Positions 11,380 to 21,135 of a stretch of DNA of 64,000 nucleotides are shown one piece after another (position 1 is the stretch's first letter; every line of letters starts with the position of its first letter). The notes beneath the pieces were generated by a model. That model was not told where the DNA came from, did no database searches, and saw only the letters and a list, made by a program, of their open reading frames with translations. The position numbers and the translations under genes were made by a program. Origin of the DNA: Delphinella strobiligena. Taxonomy: Eukaryota; Ascomycota; Dothideomycetes; Dothideales; Dothioraceae. The stretch is taken from NCBI GenBank assembly GCA_009982845.1, contig JAADKB010000005.1:62001-126000 (forward strand), read 5' to 3'.

Positions 11380-12435
11380 CTAAAACCTCATCTTCGGCCC
11401 CAAAAAAACCAACAAAAAACAAAGCAACCACAACCCCCCAATAACAGCATAAAGTTTAATCCGTCCCCACCACCCCTGTCCCTCAGTCATCCGTCTCAGC
11501 GCACCCATCCCCCTACCCGCCTTCTCCATACCTGCCTCATTCCTCTCTAATCCCTGTTCTGCGCGCTTCAATACTTCTTTTTCGGACGCTAGAGCGGATT
11601 GGAAGGATAGAGAGGAGGATTTTAGGGATTGCGCTAGTGTGACTAGGCTTGAAGTCAAGGCGTTGTGGTCGTGGTCGCGGGATTCGAGGAGTTGTGTCGT
11701 GTTTAGTTTCTCGTCTCGGGTTGAGCGGGAGCCGAGGAGGGCGGTTGTGTTTGCGAGGGCTGGTTGTGAGAGGTTGGCTGCGCTGCTCAGGGTGCTGGGT
11801 ATAGGATCTGTCTTGTTTCGAGCTCGCAGCGTCGGTTCCGCGGCCGCTGAGGCCTGCGCTGCTCGGATTGCCTTTGCGGAGGGAGGGATATCTGAGAGTC
11901 CTGGGATCAGGGACAGGGGATCATAGTCGATCTGATTTCGTGCTTGTTTCGCTGGTGCGAATGAGGGGTGTGTTTTCCTCTCTGCTGCTTCTCCCTCTTC
12001 TTCGTCTGCTGCTTCTCCGTCTTGGTCGGAGGTGTCGGTGCCGTCTGAGGACGAATCATCTAGTTGGCCCAGTTCCAGTAATCGCTGATTCAATCGCTTG
12101 ATTATCTCTCTCTTCCTCTCTAACTCCGTTTGCATGGCTGTTTTTCTCGTTCCTGTTTTTATGGCCCCGGATGCGTGTTCGAGTCGTAGGAGCAGGGTGC
12201 GTGCGTATTCGACATTTGCGCCTACGCGGGATCGCTCGTAGGTCGAGTTTTCTAGTGTAGATTTGCTGCCGAGGGAGGTTGGTTCGGCTGCGTTGGAGTT
12301 TGCGTCTGCGTTGACGGAGCTTGTTGTGGGGGGTAGGAGTTGGTTGCTTAGGCGTGTGAGGAGACGGTCGAGGTCGATTTGGAGGGTTTCGGGGGTTGTG
12401 CGGAGGGGCGAGGGGGATGATTTGCGGGTTGCCAT
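11380..12435 (-). CDS. Use1-like ER SNARE (vesicle transport protein), 351 aa
   Basis: Single exon. The start is set at the ATG at 12435 (MATRKSSPSPLRTTPETLQI); the open frame extends 45 codons further upstream, but that part is not family-like. The N-terminal half (IDLDRLLTRLSNQLLPPTTS and YERSRVGANVEYARTLLLRL) and the segment LERKREIIKRLNQRLLEL fit the Use1 family. The C-terminus has a SNARE-like amphipathic helix (LTSSLVTLAQSLKSSSLSFQ onward) followed by a single membrane anchor (LYAVIGGLWLLCFLLVFLGP) with only a few residues after it, as in tail-anchored SNAREs. Use1 is the Qc-type SNARE for fusion of Golgi-derived COPI vesicles with the ER. It is convergent with the coatomer epsilon gene, so two genes of the same retrograde route sit side by side. 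Sec20-type identity is a less likely alternative. Confidence 0.85.
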   Translation of the reverse strand: MATRKSSPSPLRTTPETLQIDLDRLLTRLSNQLLPPTTSSVNADANSNAAEPTSLGSKSTLENSTYERSRVGANVEYARTLLLRLEHASGAIKTGTRKTAMQTELERKREIIKRLNQRLLELGQLDDSSSDGTDTSDQDGEAADEEEGEAAERKTHPSFAPAKQARNQIDYDPLSLIPGLSDIPPSAKAIRAAQASAAAEPTLRARNKTDPIPSTLSSAANLSQPALANTTALLGSRSTRDEKLNTTQLLESRDHDHNALTSSLVTLAQSLKSSSLSFQSALASEKEVLKRAEQGLERNEAGMEKAGRGMGALRRMTEGQGWWGRIKLYAVIGGLWLLCFLLVFLGPKMRF

Positions 12436-12671
12436 TTTTTTGTGTCTGTTCGTGTTGGTTGCGTGAAGAAGTGGGTGTAGAGGGAGATGGAAAGTTTGGG
12501 GAAACATCTGGACATGTGAAGTCATTGTATGCGATAAGATCGGCCCGAGACGCCGAGATATATTTAACAATACATAATCACTGCATCTTTCGAGATGTGT
12601 TGGAAATGCTCAGTCTTGATCACATGATATCTATACTCTAAAAAATCATTGCTGATAAGCGAGTGCACTCA

Positions 12672-13940
12672 TTAATCAAAAGGTAATCTCCTCAGGCCAG
12701 GATCTTGACCGGCCTTCTTCATCTCACCCATGGCACCAACAGCACTGGGCACCTTGATTCCACAACAATCATCCCACGTCTTGCCGTCGGTGACATGACT
12801 TGTCCCATCGGCATGAGTGTGCTCAACACCTTCAGTCGGCGGCCTATCTTCAGTACTCATACTCTCCTCGGCAGGTATCAAACTTCCAAACAAAAAGTGC
12901 TGCATGACTGGCAACTTTCCCAACACCACTGCGAGAAACGTCCTCCTCATTCCAGCGTCGACCTTTTCCCAATTCTTGGCGCTGCTGATATCGTCGAGCA
13001 TGGGACTGTGCCACCTCAGACCTTCGACATTCTTGACGCTATTGACAAACTGTACTTGGTCGAGGTAGAGATAGTCCTTGCTGCACTCTTCCAGAATAAT
13101 CTTCTGATGGATAGAAAGGGGTCTGATGTGGGGATGATGGAGGAGTTGCGAGGAGCCAATAAGGAAGGGTAGGAACTGGTAGTCATCGAGACCCCACACA
13201 CCATGAGATCCTGCAGGCTCTAGATAGTATGTCGTCTGCACCCTGCGCATGAGGCCGAGGTAACGCGGAAAGACAATCAGCGCCAGGTGTGGAAAGGTCG
13301 TGTCTGGTAGAATGTGCAGGCGGTTGAGGCAGAGGAGCCAGAGCATAAAGTTTAATTCATGCCCACTTCCATAATCGATGCGTGTCCAGTTGCCGAACGA
13401 GTGTTGGAGATATGTCTGCACCTCCTCTATAGCGGCGTCATTTTCAAGCTTGAGCTCCTCTTTGTGCCACGTCGGGAGCTGCTTCTCAACAGTGTCCAGG
13501 AAGGTCCTGAATGCCGGATTACCGAAGCGGGAGCCAGTATCTTCGGCGGGACACTGGTTGATGGTATCCTCTGCCTGGTTCAGAATGTGGAGAAGTGTAT
13601 CTATGACAGGGTCTTGGGGTATTTCCTTGACTTGACTAATCGACTGGTCTCGAATAGATTCCGAGAGGGTGAAGATGAAGGCAGTCACGAGATCTTTAGT
13701 CGGCGAGTTGAGAAACGTCTCATGATCCTTGGGCGACAGGATTCTTCGACTGGGCTTGAAGAACTTCCATGACTGCAACGCTTCCTTTGTGGGTGCTGAG
13801 GGAAATGCCGGTGTGGGTGGTGGTGGTTTCAACGGAGGTTCTTCTGATGCTTTTGGCCGACGACGAGGAGTGAGTTTGGGCAGCTTATTACTAAGATCAG
13901 GAACTTTGTCATTTGGAGGCGGCGATACGGCGGTCGGCAT
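12672..13940 (-). CDS. Serine/threonine-protein phosphatase 2A activator (PTPA family), 422 aa
   Basis: Single exon. The first ATG in frame is at 13940 (MPTAVSPPPNDKVPD); a longer frame upstream begins with TTG and is not used. PTPA signature blocks are present: WTRIDYGSGHELNFMLWLLC at about residues 185-204 and GVWGLDDYQFLPFLIGSSQL at about 247-266, then a long helical C-terminal part. The N-terminal 50 residues are rich in Pro and Lys and look disordered. PTPA is a peptidyl-prolyl isomerase-like chaperone that helps load metal ions into and activate the PP2A catalytic subunit (yeast Rrd1/Rrd2). I cannot decide between the Rrd1 and Rrd2 branches from sequence alone. Confidence 0.93.
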   Translation of the reverse strand: MPTAVSPPPNDKVPDLSNKLPKLTPRRRPKASEEPPLKPPPPTPAFPSAPTKEALQSWKFFKPSRRILSPKDHETFLNSPTKDLVTAFIFTLSESIRDQSISQVKEIPQDPVIDTLLHILNQAEDTINQCPAEDTGSRFGNPAFRTFLDTVEKQLPTWHKEELKLENDAAIEEVQTYLQHSFGNWTRIDYGSGHELNFMLWLLCLNRLHILPDTTFPHLALIVFPRYLGLMRRVQTTYYLEPAGSHGVWGLDDYQFLPFLIGSSQLLHHPHIRPLSIHQKIILEECSKDYLYLDQVQFVNSVKNVEGLRWHSPMLDDISSAKNWEKVDAGMRRTFLAVVLGKLPVMQHFLFGSLIPAEESMSTEDRPPTEGVEHTHADGTSHVTDGKTWDDCCGIKVPSAVGAMGEMKKAGQDPGLRRLPFD

Positions 13941-14259
13941 GTTGAATGTTTCCAGTCTTGATGCTCCGAAGTACTTTGACAAGTCTTGATTAGATGCCTC
14001 GGGCCCTCAGGTTTGTTATTTAATGATGAACCCCTCCAACTCCCCGTTGCCAAGAAGTCAATGCGGGTCCATTTATAAGGTGAGCGTGCGGCTCTGCATG
14101 CAGCCCAAACATCGTCATCACCGACGTCTCCACTTTCATGTGATTCCAAAACAAGTTAGAGGTCGATTGCTCCATCTCAACCTCGACAACACCCGTCCCA
14201 TACCAGTCGCATAATCCCTTCATAGGCGGATCCGGCCTACGGGCCTCGACGCGACAACA
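13941..14259. promoter_or_regulatory. Divergent promoter region between the PTPA and DLT1-like genes
   Basis: 319 bp separate two divergent start codons, so both promoters must lie here. No TATA box or known operator stands out. Confidence 0.4.
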
Positions 14260-15657
14260 ATGCCGCGGTGCTTTATTCCCACCAAGATGCCGCCTCTGCG
14301 CTGGCCTCATATTCACATCCCTTTCTTTCGCATCTTCTACAGCACCACTTATACCGTTCTCTATTTCATTGTGCTTGTCCTGCTATGCGTCAACCCCGCC
14401 GCAATGATATACACGGCCTTTGATCAGAATGCCTATCAGTACATTTTCGAGATTGGTGGCACCTACATCCTCACTGCTATACTGGCCGTCTTCATCTATT
14501 TCAGTCGATTATACACCAATCGCTCTGTGATGGCTGCCGTAGGGAAAAGCTGGATCCCCATCGAGGAGGGCGAAGTGGCCAGGAAAGTGCGCAAAATGAT
14601 TGTAAAAGCCATGGAAAGGAGCGCAATAATAGCCCTGGAATCTCGTCCACGCGACCTTTCCAATGCCGTCTCCACAATCCGATCCAATTCTACCGCCATG
14701 GCAGATGACAACCTCCACACTCATCCTGCCCTCGGTCGTGTCCTGAAGCTCGACCCAGAAAATCCTCCTTGGGGTCGTATCGAGCATCCAGGATGGTCAA
14801 GCCCCTCACAAGGTGATACTCTTCTCGCTCCACATGTCAACTTTCGCACTGTCATCCACGAGCTCCCAAACCTAGTCGAAGCCAAGGCCGTATCCCTCGC
14901 CCCTCCTGACCCCTTTTCTACATCGGAGGCACCTGGTTATCCCACATTAGCGGATCCCTCTGTCGTCGATCTCCTCCGCCGCAGGCCCTATGCCGACTTG
15001 CGCGCCTATCTTGGTCATTTGTCAAAGCTGGGAGTGATTGGCAATCCACAAGTGGGAGAGTCTTTCATCTTTCAATACGAGCGCGCCAGATTTTCTTGTG
15101 TGCCTCTTTCGGAAGCTCAGTTCGAGACCTTGATGGAGTCCTTTTCCATCCTCTTGACAAGCATGCAAAGTCTGGAGCCCACCTTGATCGGCGAGCTGAG
15201 AGCAGATCGCATCGCCCTCGACAGTTCTGAAACCAGTTCCATCTCGTCTGGCACAAACTCCTCTTCTAGCAGAAGCACCAGTATTGCCGGCTCGGTGCGC
15301 CGCGCAAGACTTGGCCATAGTGACCGCGACTCCAGTATGTACAGGTCAACGACTGATCAAACATATGACACGGCGCCTTCACACATCGCCCAATCTCTAA
15401 GTCCGCTGGCGGGTTATAGTAGTCGGGCAGAAACGCCGAGACCACGGACAGCACGCACTCATTTCACCACATCCGAAACCCCTCTCAGGCGTGCCGTGAG
15501 CAGAGAAACCTTTGGCTCTGTCGGTTCCGTCTTGCGCACCATGCCTGGCGATATCTCCTTTACTAGTGGGACAAGCGACAGGTCTAGTCTGAGGAGTAGG
15601 AGTTTTAGAAGTTATGCGGGGAGTGTTGTTAGACATTCGAGGCCTTCTCCACCTTGA
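14260..15657 (+). CDS. DLT1-like (defect at low temperature protein 1) membrane protein, 465 aa
   Basis: Single exon. The ATG at 14260 is the first; the ATG at 14287 (MPPLRWPHIHIPFFRIFYST) is an equally plausible start. Two membrane segments lie near the N-terminus (TVLYFIVLVLLCVNPAAMIY and ILTAILAVFIYF), followed by the family block NRSVMAAVGKSWIPIEEGEV and by FIFQYERARFSCVPLSEAQF in the middle, both matching what I know of the fungal DLT1 family. The last 150 residues are rich in Ser, Thr and Arg and look disordered. Yeast DLT1 mutants grow poorly in the cold; the biochemical role is unknown. Confidence 0.85.
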   Translation: MPRCFIPTKMPPLRWPHIHIPFFRIFYSTTYTVLYFIVLVLLCVNPAAMIYTAFDQNAYQYIFEIGGTYILTAILAVFIYFSRLYTNRSVMAAVGKSWIPIEEGEVARKVRKMIVKAMERSAIIALESRPRDLSNAVSTIRSNSTAMADDNLHTHPALGRVLKLDPENPPWGRIEHPGWSSPSQGDTLLAPHVNFRTVIHELPNLVEAKAVSLAPPDPFSTSEAPGYPTLADPSVVDLLRRRPYADLRAYLGHLSKLGVIGNPQVGESFIFQYERARFSCVPLSEAQFETLMESFSILLTSMQSLEPTLIGELRADRIALDSSETSSISSGTNSSSSRSTSIAGSVRRARLGHSDRDSSMYRSTTDQTYDTAPSHIAQSLSPLAGYSSRAETPRPRTARTHFTTSETPLRRAVSRETFGSVGSVLRTMPGDISFTSGTSDRSSLRSRSFRSYAGSVVRHSRPSPP

Positions 15658-16095
15658 GACGGCCAAAAGTTATACCCCATTGATACCCCAGAAACAATTT
15701 TAATATAATATTCAGCCAGCAACCATCTCTATTCAGAGCACAACATTCAATCATCTCCCCTCGGATCATGACAACCATCGGCATCTCTTGCCATTCATAG
15801 CGCAAAGCTCAATGATCTTCACACCTTGGACAATCACAACATGAGACGTCACCACCATCTTTCTTCATTCAAAGTGCAGACCTCGAAACATACCCCGTCT
15901 CGTACAATCGCCCCATACGTCACCACTAGCCTTCATCGTCCCTACATCGACTAGCCGAGCTTCACTTGTTCTTCACCAGGCAGACGTTAGGTAGAAAGGT
16001 ACGTGAGAGTAAGTAATATAGAACCATCAATTCTCCAACACCACCATCATCAAGCAGGCATCGCCAGTTCTCACAGAGAAATCGATCAAGACCTT
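15658..16095. other. Intergenic region upstream of tRNA-Lys
   Basis: About 440 bp, rich in CA/TC, with no long open frame. It holds the 3' trailer of the DLT1-like gene. Nothing else seen. Confidence 0.45.
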
Positions 16096-16179
16096 GCCGG
16101 GGTAGCTCAATCGGTAGAGCGTGTGGCTCTTATTCAAGAGACAACCTCAAGGTCGCGGGTTCGAGCCCCGCCTTCGGCT
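16096..16179 (+). tRNA. tRNA-Lys(CUU) with a short intron
   Basis: The acceptor stem GCCGGGG (16096-16102) pairs with CTTCGGC (16172-16178), using G-U pairs. The D arm (GCTC..GAGC) and the T arm (GCGGG TTCGAGC CCCGC) are intact. The anticodon loop reads CT-CTT-A, giving anticodon CUU (Lys). About 11 nt between the loop and the 3' half of the anticodon stem (CCTCA) is an intron just after position 37, the canonical site. A run of 14 T residues at 16212-16225 would serve as the RNA polymerase III terminator. Confidence 0.9.
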
Positions 16180-16211
16180 ATTCCTAATTACAAATGCTTG
16201 CATTGATATCC

Positions 16212-16225
16212 TTTTTTTTTTTTTT
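16212..16225 (+). terminator. RNA polymerase III terminator (T run) after tRNA-Lys
   Basis: An uninterrupted run of T starts 32 bp past the tRNA 3' end, as expected for Pol III termination. Confidence 0.6.
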
Positions 16226-16673
16226 CTTTTCTAGTCCGCGCTGAAACGAGGTGGGAAGAGATTTTTTTTCTTCCTGAGCAAATATGACATGTCAAACTTG
16301 ATGCCAAGGATAGGAATTTTTAGGCTGCGGAAGACGGAACGCTGCGGAGACCTTTAGCCGACGCGATTGCCGTTCCCTCACATGCCCGACATGCTGATCA
16401 GGAACGCATAGCTCACCTGATTGAGCACGACTGGACTGACACGTGCATTGCATTTCGTATCGTGACCGCAATAAACACGGAACATCATTTGCAATCATGG
16501 GGGAACGATTATAAGTCGAGCTCACGACCGTCTAAAATCAACAACCAACTAAATTCGTGAAAGTCCTTTATACCTCCATCGAATCAACACAAAACTCAAG
16601 TCAATCGGAGCTACTGTTATACAAGACCAGCAAGCAGCATCAGAAGCATAAATATTTCTAGACAGGACCAATC

Positions 16674-16883
16674 ATGTCCAGCCTCATCCAACGCCTAGCG
16701 AATCGTCCTATCCTCTCAACAGCAATACTTACCGCCCCTATTGCCTATTATCTTGCGATCAAGCAGAGTGATAAACATGAACATCATCCTCATGGGAAAC
16801 CTATCGCTCAACAAATTCGTGAGGAGCATGCCCATAATCCTTCCATTGGCACGCCACCACCAATCCTTTATGGGAAAGAGTGA
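16674..16883 (+). CDS. Small hypothetical protein with one membrane segment, 69 aa
   Basis: The ATG at 16674 has a fair context (CAATCATGTCC). The 69-aa product has a basic N-terminus followed by a hydrophobic stretch (PILSTAILTAPIAYYLAI) and a His-rich polar tail (HEHHPHGKPIAQQIREEH). The layout resembles small mitochondrial or ER membrane proteins, but I do not recognise the family. A frame this short could occur by chance; the N-terminal membrane anchor and the A+C-rich leader are the only support. Confidence 0.4.
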   Translation: MSSLIQRLANRPILSTAILTAPIAYYLAIKQSDKHEHHPHGKPIAQQIREEHAHNPSIGTPPPILYGKE

Positions 16884-18552
16884 ATACGAACACGAACTAT
16901 CGCTCAGACCAAATGAAACATGAGAATGATCACCTCGGATGTATGGAATTTTCTCCACTTCTTCTCCTAGATTCACTGCTAATGCCGAATGAAGATGTAA
17001 CGACTAGAGGGGCACATACATATAAACATGTAGCCGTCTATTAGACAAAGGCAAATGGGATGGAATGAATGCACTCACATATGCGGGAGCGCTGGCTCGC
17101 TCTAGTATAACGGCGTTGGCATTGATTCAATGATGGAGGTAAAGATCAGGGAACGACTTGGATGGGTACTATAGAAATGATAGATTTAGAGTTTTCTGGG
17201 AGAGTCTTGTTGTCACAATCAAAATAATTATGTCTGACATTTGCCCTTCCAACATATCGGCGGAGCCCCTCATCGTTTCAGTTCCATAAAATGGCTTTGC
17301 TCTGGGCCGCGCAATACGAGTACTGCGGAGACCAGAAACACCGCTAAATACCTCACGATCAGCTACCCCACCTTGGTCTCACAATATAACAGCCATCTGC
17401 TATTTCGAAAACAGACGGACTGAAAACCAGGCCTATCCCTTGCTTTCAAGAGAGACGGACAGGGGCTTGTCCAGATTGCGCGCAGGTAGGGTTGCTCTTT
17501 AATTTCGGTCATGTCTATGAATAGCGACTGAAGACGTCAACCTCCAAAACTCCGCGTCGAGTCTCGACGGTGGAAGCGGCACATAGATGCAAACGTTTTG
17601 TGTGGTTCACTTGGAATAACAAAGCAAGCGCCTACAATATCAGACCGCCTGCGCTCAACGAATGAAACCGTCCTGAACAGTTCCTTACGTGTCGGCCGTG
17701 TAACAGCGTCATGAGCGCCGAACGTTGTACGCTGACCAATCAGCGGGACGAAAGATCCTCTGCCTTCTATACCACAGCGCCGAAGGATCTCAATATTTCA
17801 TATGCATTGTCCTGTTGAAACATCGTCAAGATAGCACAGGTGTTGAGCTGGACATGACTCTGATAGGGAGCTGATGATTGGAGAGATTAGCTAGACAGAT
17901 TGACCAAGTTTGGTAAACGGCCCGCAAGATTGCAGCTGACCCGCACTTCAGCCGCCTTCTACCTTATTGATCAACAGTGGAGTGCCGTCATTATTCATTC
18001 TTGACCAATCTCGTACAAACAACACCACCAAGATGTGAATGAAATCATGCCTCGTGACAAACGCCCTCTCGCACTATCCCTGTGACACATACTGAAACAA
18101 TACACAAGTAGAAATCTTCCAGTCATGAGTGTCTCTTTTCCTTGCAATCTCGACCGCTCATCTCCGTGTAGCAGTATGGAGGTGTTTTGGAATGAGTATC
18201 CATCAAGAATAGGAAGCCACGTTTTTTAAGACAGAACGGTTTCGTGATCGCAAACGTTTATTGAAGACAAAATACCTACTAAGCACATGTTCTTTATCGA
18301 TAAAACTCAACAATCTTGATACCGAGACCTTTGTCCTAAGCTCCTGATAAATATTCACACTCCTTCCATCTTCTTTCGACTTGCATTTTCTGCACATTGC
18401 AGGGCGGAGCGTGTTATTCTTCTTTATATTTATTCACTCTTTGATACCCGGCTGGCACCAAGTCACTGTTTCTTCGGAAATACTTTCAATTCAGCATCAC
18501 GCACTTGACAATTTTAAAGTCGACTCAGAGGACAAACAACACGCAACTTAAC
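16884..18552. other. Gene-free 1.7-kb region upstream of the GH76 gene
   Basis: No open frame with a recognisable product was found on either strand, and no tRNA or repeat. The last several hundred bases are probably the promoter and leader of the GH76 gene. Confidence 0.45.
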
Positions 18553-20085
18553 ATGAAATTCTCTCATGTCGTCGCAGCTGCTGCAGCTGGTCTGCAGGGC
18601 GTCCATTCTCTTACGATTGATGTGACTTCTGAGGGTAGATATTTTCGACATGTCCTCAACACAATCTGTGCTAATCCAATGCTATACACAGATTCCATCA
18701 AGGCCGCCGCCGGCACCATTGCTCACGGTCTCATGAACTACTACCACAACAATGAATCCAGCACTGCCAGCTACCAGATTGGAACATTTTCCCCTCCTTT
18801 GGATATCTGGTATTGGTGGGAGGCCGGTGCCGCATGGGGTGGTTTGATCGATTACTGGGCATACACTGGAGACACAACCTACATGTCTACCGTGACCGAG
18901 GCACTCTTGGCTCAGCGTGGTGCAGACAATGACTTCATGCCATCATACTACGCTGGCAGTATGGGCAACGACGATCAAGCCTTTTGGGCAGCAGCAGCAT
19001 TATCCGCTCTCGAATACGGATTTCCCGAGCCACCAAACGGCACGTCCGGCAATCCAACTTGGCAGTCTCTTGCTGAGGCAGTGTGGAACAACTTGGCCTC
19101 ACGCTGGAACACGACGCAATGTGGAGGTGGTCTCAAGTGGCAAGTTTACCCTCAGAATGCCGGGTATGACTACAAGCAAACCATATCCAATGCCGGCTTC
19201 TTTCAGATTGGCGCCCGTCTGGCTCGCTTCACCGGAAATGCGACTTACTATGAATGGTCTGAGAAGACGTGGGACTGGTTGACTGAGATTGGCCTTGTCA
19301 ACTCTGATGGCGCCGCCTACGATGGTACCAACGACCTCCAGAACTGCAGTTCCATTGATAAAATCGAATGGACTTACAACAGCGGCATGCTGCTGTACGG
19401 CGCGGCCTCACTGTACAACTACACAAACGGATCCCAGCTCTGGAGCGACCGCGTCACAACCCTCCTCAATAACGCCGAGTCTGTCTTTTTCAACACCCTC
19501 TCCAACAGCACCGGCGTCATGGTCGAACAGGCCTGCGAACCCTACTACACCTGCGATAACGACCAATGGAGCTTCAAAGCCTATCTCGGCCGCTGGATGG
19601 GCAAAACAAGCGTCGTCGCGCCCTTCACAAGAGAAGCCATCATGCCTCTCCTGACAACATCTGCCCAAGCAGCCGCTCAAGCCTGTTCTGGCGGCACCGA
19701 CGGCGTTACCTGCGGCGCTCGGTGGTACCTAGACGGCTGGGACGGCACCTACGGCATCGGCCAACAGCTCAGCGCGCTGGAAGTCACACAAGCACTACTC
19801 ATCGACAACGCGCCCGACCTCCTCAAGGGCGAAGAGGTAAAGATCGAGGTCGAAACGACGGCTTCCGCCGGCGGTAGCCTCAAGACCACTCTCGCCAGCG
19901 CTTCGGCAACAGTGGTGCAATCGACTGCCATCACGGCAGCCGCCGAGACCACATCAGCAAAATCCACTCCCTCGCCCAGCAAAGGCGTTGCGGTATCGAG
20001 TCGGCATGTCAAGGGCGGTGATGGCATCGGTGTCGTGGTGTTCGTTCAGGCACTTATGCTGTGTTGTGGATTCATACTCTTGTAG
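18553..20085 (+). CDS. GH76 mannan endo-1,6-alpha-mannosidase-type cell-wall enzyme (DFG5/DCW1 family), 491 aa, GPI-anchored
   Basis: Exons 18553-18634 and 18692-20085 join in phase 1 across a 57-nt intron (GTAGAT...ACACAG), giving 491 aa. Because the intron length is a multiple of three, the unspliced frame is also open, but splicing restores the family N-terminus (TSED then SIKAAAGTIAHGLMNYY). A signal peptide covers about residues 1-19. GH76 hallmarks are WYWWEAGAAWGGLIDYW and MGNDDQAFW, whose paired Asp residues (about 121-122) match the catalytic DD motif. The C-terminus has a Ser/Thr-rich linker and ends in a hydrophobic tail (VVVFVQALMLCCGFILL), fitting a GPI signal. Dfg5/Dcw1 proteins act at the plasma membrane or wall and are thought to transfer GPI-mannoproteins onto wall glucan. 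Several N-glycosylation sequons are present. Confidence 0.92.
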   Translation: MKFSHVVAAAAAGLQGVHSLTIDVTSEGRYFRHVLNTICANPMLYTDSIKAAAGTIAHGLMNYYHNNESSTASYQIGTFSPPLDIWYWWEAGAAWGGLIDYWAYTGDTTYMSTVTEALLAQRGADNDFMPSYYAGSMGNDDQAFWAAAALSALEYGFPEPPNGTSGNPTWQSLAEAVWNNLASRWNTTQCGGGLKWQVYPQNAGYDYKQTISNAGFFQIGARLARFTGNATYYEWSEKTWDWLTEIGLVNSDGAAYDGTNDLQNCSSIDKIEWTYNSGMLLYGAASLYNYTNGSQLWSDRVTTLLNNAESVFFNTLSNSTGVMVEQACEPYYTCDNDQWSFKAYLGRWMGKTSVVAPFTREAIMPLLTTSAQAAAQACSGGTDGVTCGARWYLDGWDGTYGIGQQLSALEVTQALLIDNAPDLLKGEEVKIEVETTASAGGSLKTTLASASATVVQSTAITAAAETTSAKSTPSPSKGVAVSSRHVKGGDGIGVVVFVQALMLCCGFILL

Positions 20086-21135
20086 ACCGGAGATTTGTTC
20101 GACCAAGACGCAGCGTCGGCATTGGTGAGGATAGTTAATGTCTAATATTATGAGATCACGAATTTGGAGTTTCTTGGGTCGACGAGGCATGCAATGGGTT
20201 CTCGTATATTACATTGGATTATAGCGAGAGGGGGCCTTCGAGGGATTGAATACCTTCTTCTGTCGAGCATGACATGATATACTTGAGCTGTTTATGGCTA
20301 CGATAGCTCATTGGTTGTCTATAAGCAGACTTCAGTAGAGCAATTGCATAATGCTTCAAACACTTTTTCTCCCTTGTCCACTTTGTTTTTTTCTTTTCCT
20401 CGTTTCATTCCCATATCTCCTTTTCGTTCATTTGTGTTTTTCCTTTCTTTTTTGATCATCTCCAGTGAAACATAAAAGGTCTCAGGACGTCCTCGGGACA
20501 CCGCGCCGCATTCGAAAAGCTAGGCATTCCGCCTATATCCCAACTCAGAGACAGAAGGGCAGACAGGTGCAGACACGAGCAGAAAAGGGCAGACCGTGTA
20601 TGTCCTTGTGAGTATCGAGTATTAACCTCGCTGTCCTTTCTGGAAAAGAGTGCTTGGGGCATGTTGTTTTTAGTACTATAGTGCTTGCTTGGATTCTGGT
20701 TTCCTAAGGCAAGTCAATGACATGTTCTCTGTTCGCTCCGACGTTTCTTTGATGCTTTGATGCTTTGATGCTTTGTTCGATCGGTCTGATCATCCGGCTG
20801 GGTAAGGTAAGAGAGTGGCATTGACGTTTAGTATGCAGTGCGGTGGTCTATTCACTGCTAGCTATTTATCCCCCACTCATGCCTGTGGGAAAACTTTCGA
20901 CGCTTCGAGGAGATGATGGTGAGATAAAGATTTAGATGGAAAATGAACATCTGCAGATAAGACAGCTATTATCTACAAGCAGGCAAGTAAGAAGTAAGAA
21001 GTATCCTATCTATCTAGACGAAAATGTTCTTCTATAGGTCCAGTCTACCAGGTATCATCCACGCAGCGAGGAATGGTCGAGTCGAGTCGAGTCGAATCGT
21101 TCGTGTGGGAAGCGCAATCTTGATGGACAGGAGAA
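20086..21135. other. Convergent intergenic region with two small tandem repeats
   Basis: About 1.05 kb between two convergent genes. It holds pyrimidine-rich DNA (20360-20470), an octamer array of CTTTGATG (three and a half copies, 20747-20775) and a short GTCGA tandem repeat (about 21077-21096). No gene was recognised. Confidence 0.55.
20747..20775 (+). repeat. Octamer microsatellite (CTTTGATG, 3.6 copies)
   Basis: Three perfect tandem copies of CTTTGATG plus a partial CTTTG. A simple repeat in non-coding DNA. Confidence 0.85.

Noticed and set aside
12436..12570. Longer start of the Use1-like gene
   Set aside because: The extra 45 residues are not family-like; the ATG at 12435 fits better.
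13941..13982. Longer PTPA start
   Set aside because: The upstream start codon of that frame is TTG; the first ATG is at 13940.
18505..18552. Longer start of the GH76 gene
   Set aside because: The ATG at 18553 begins directly with the signal peptide; the upstream residues would bury it.
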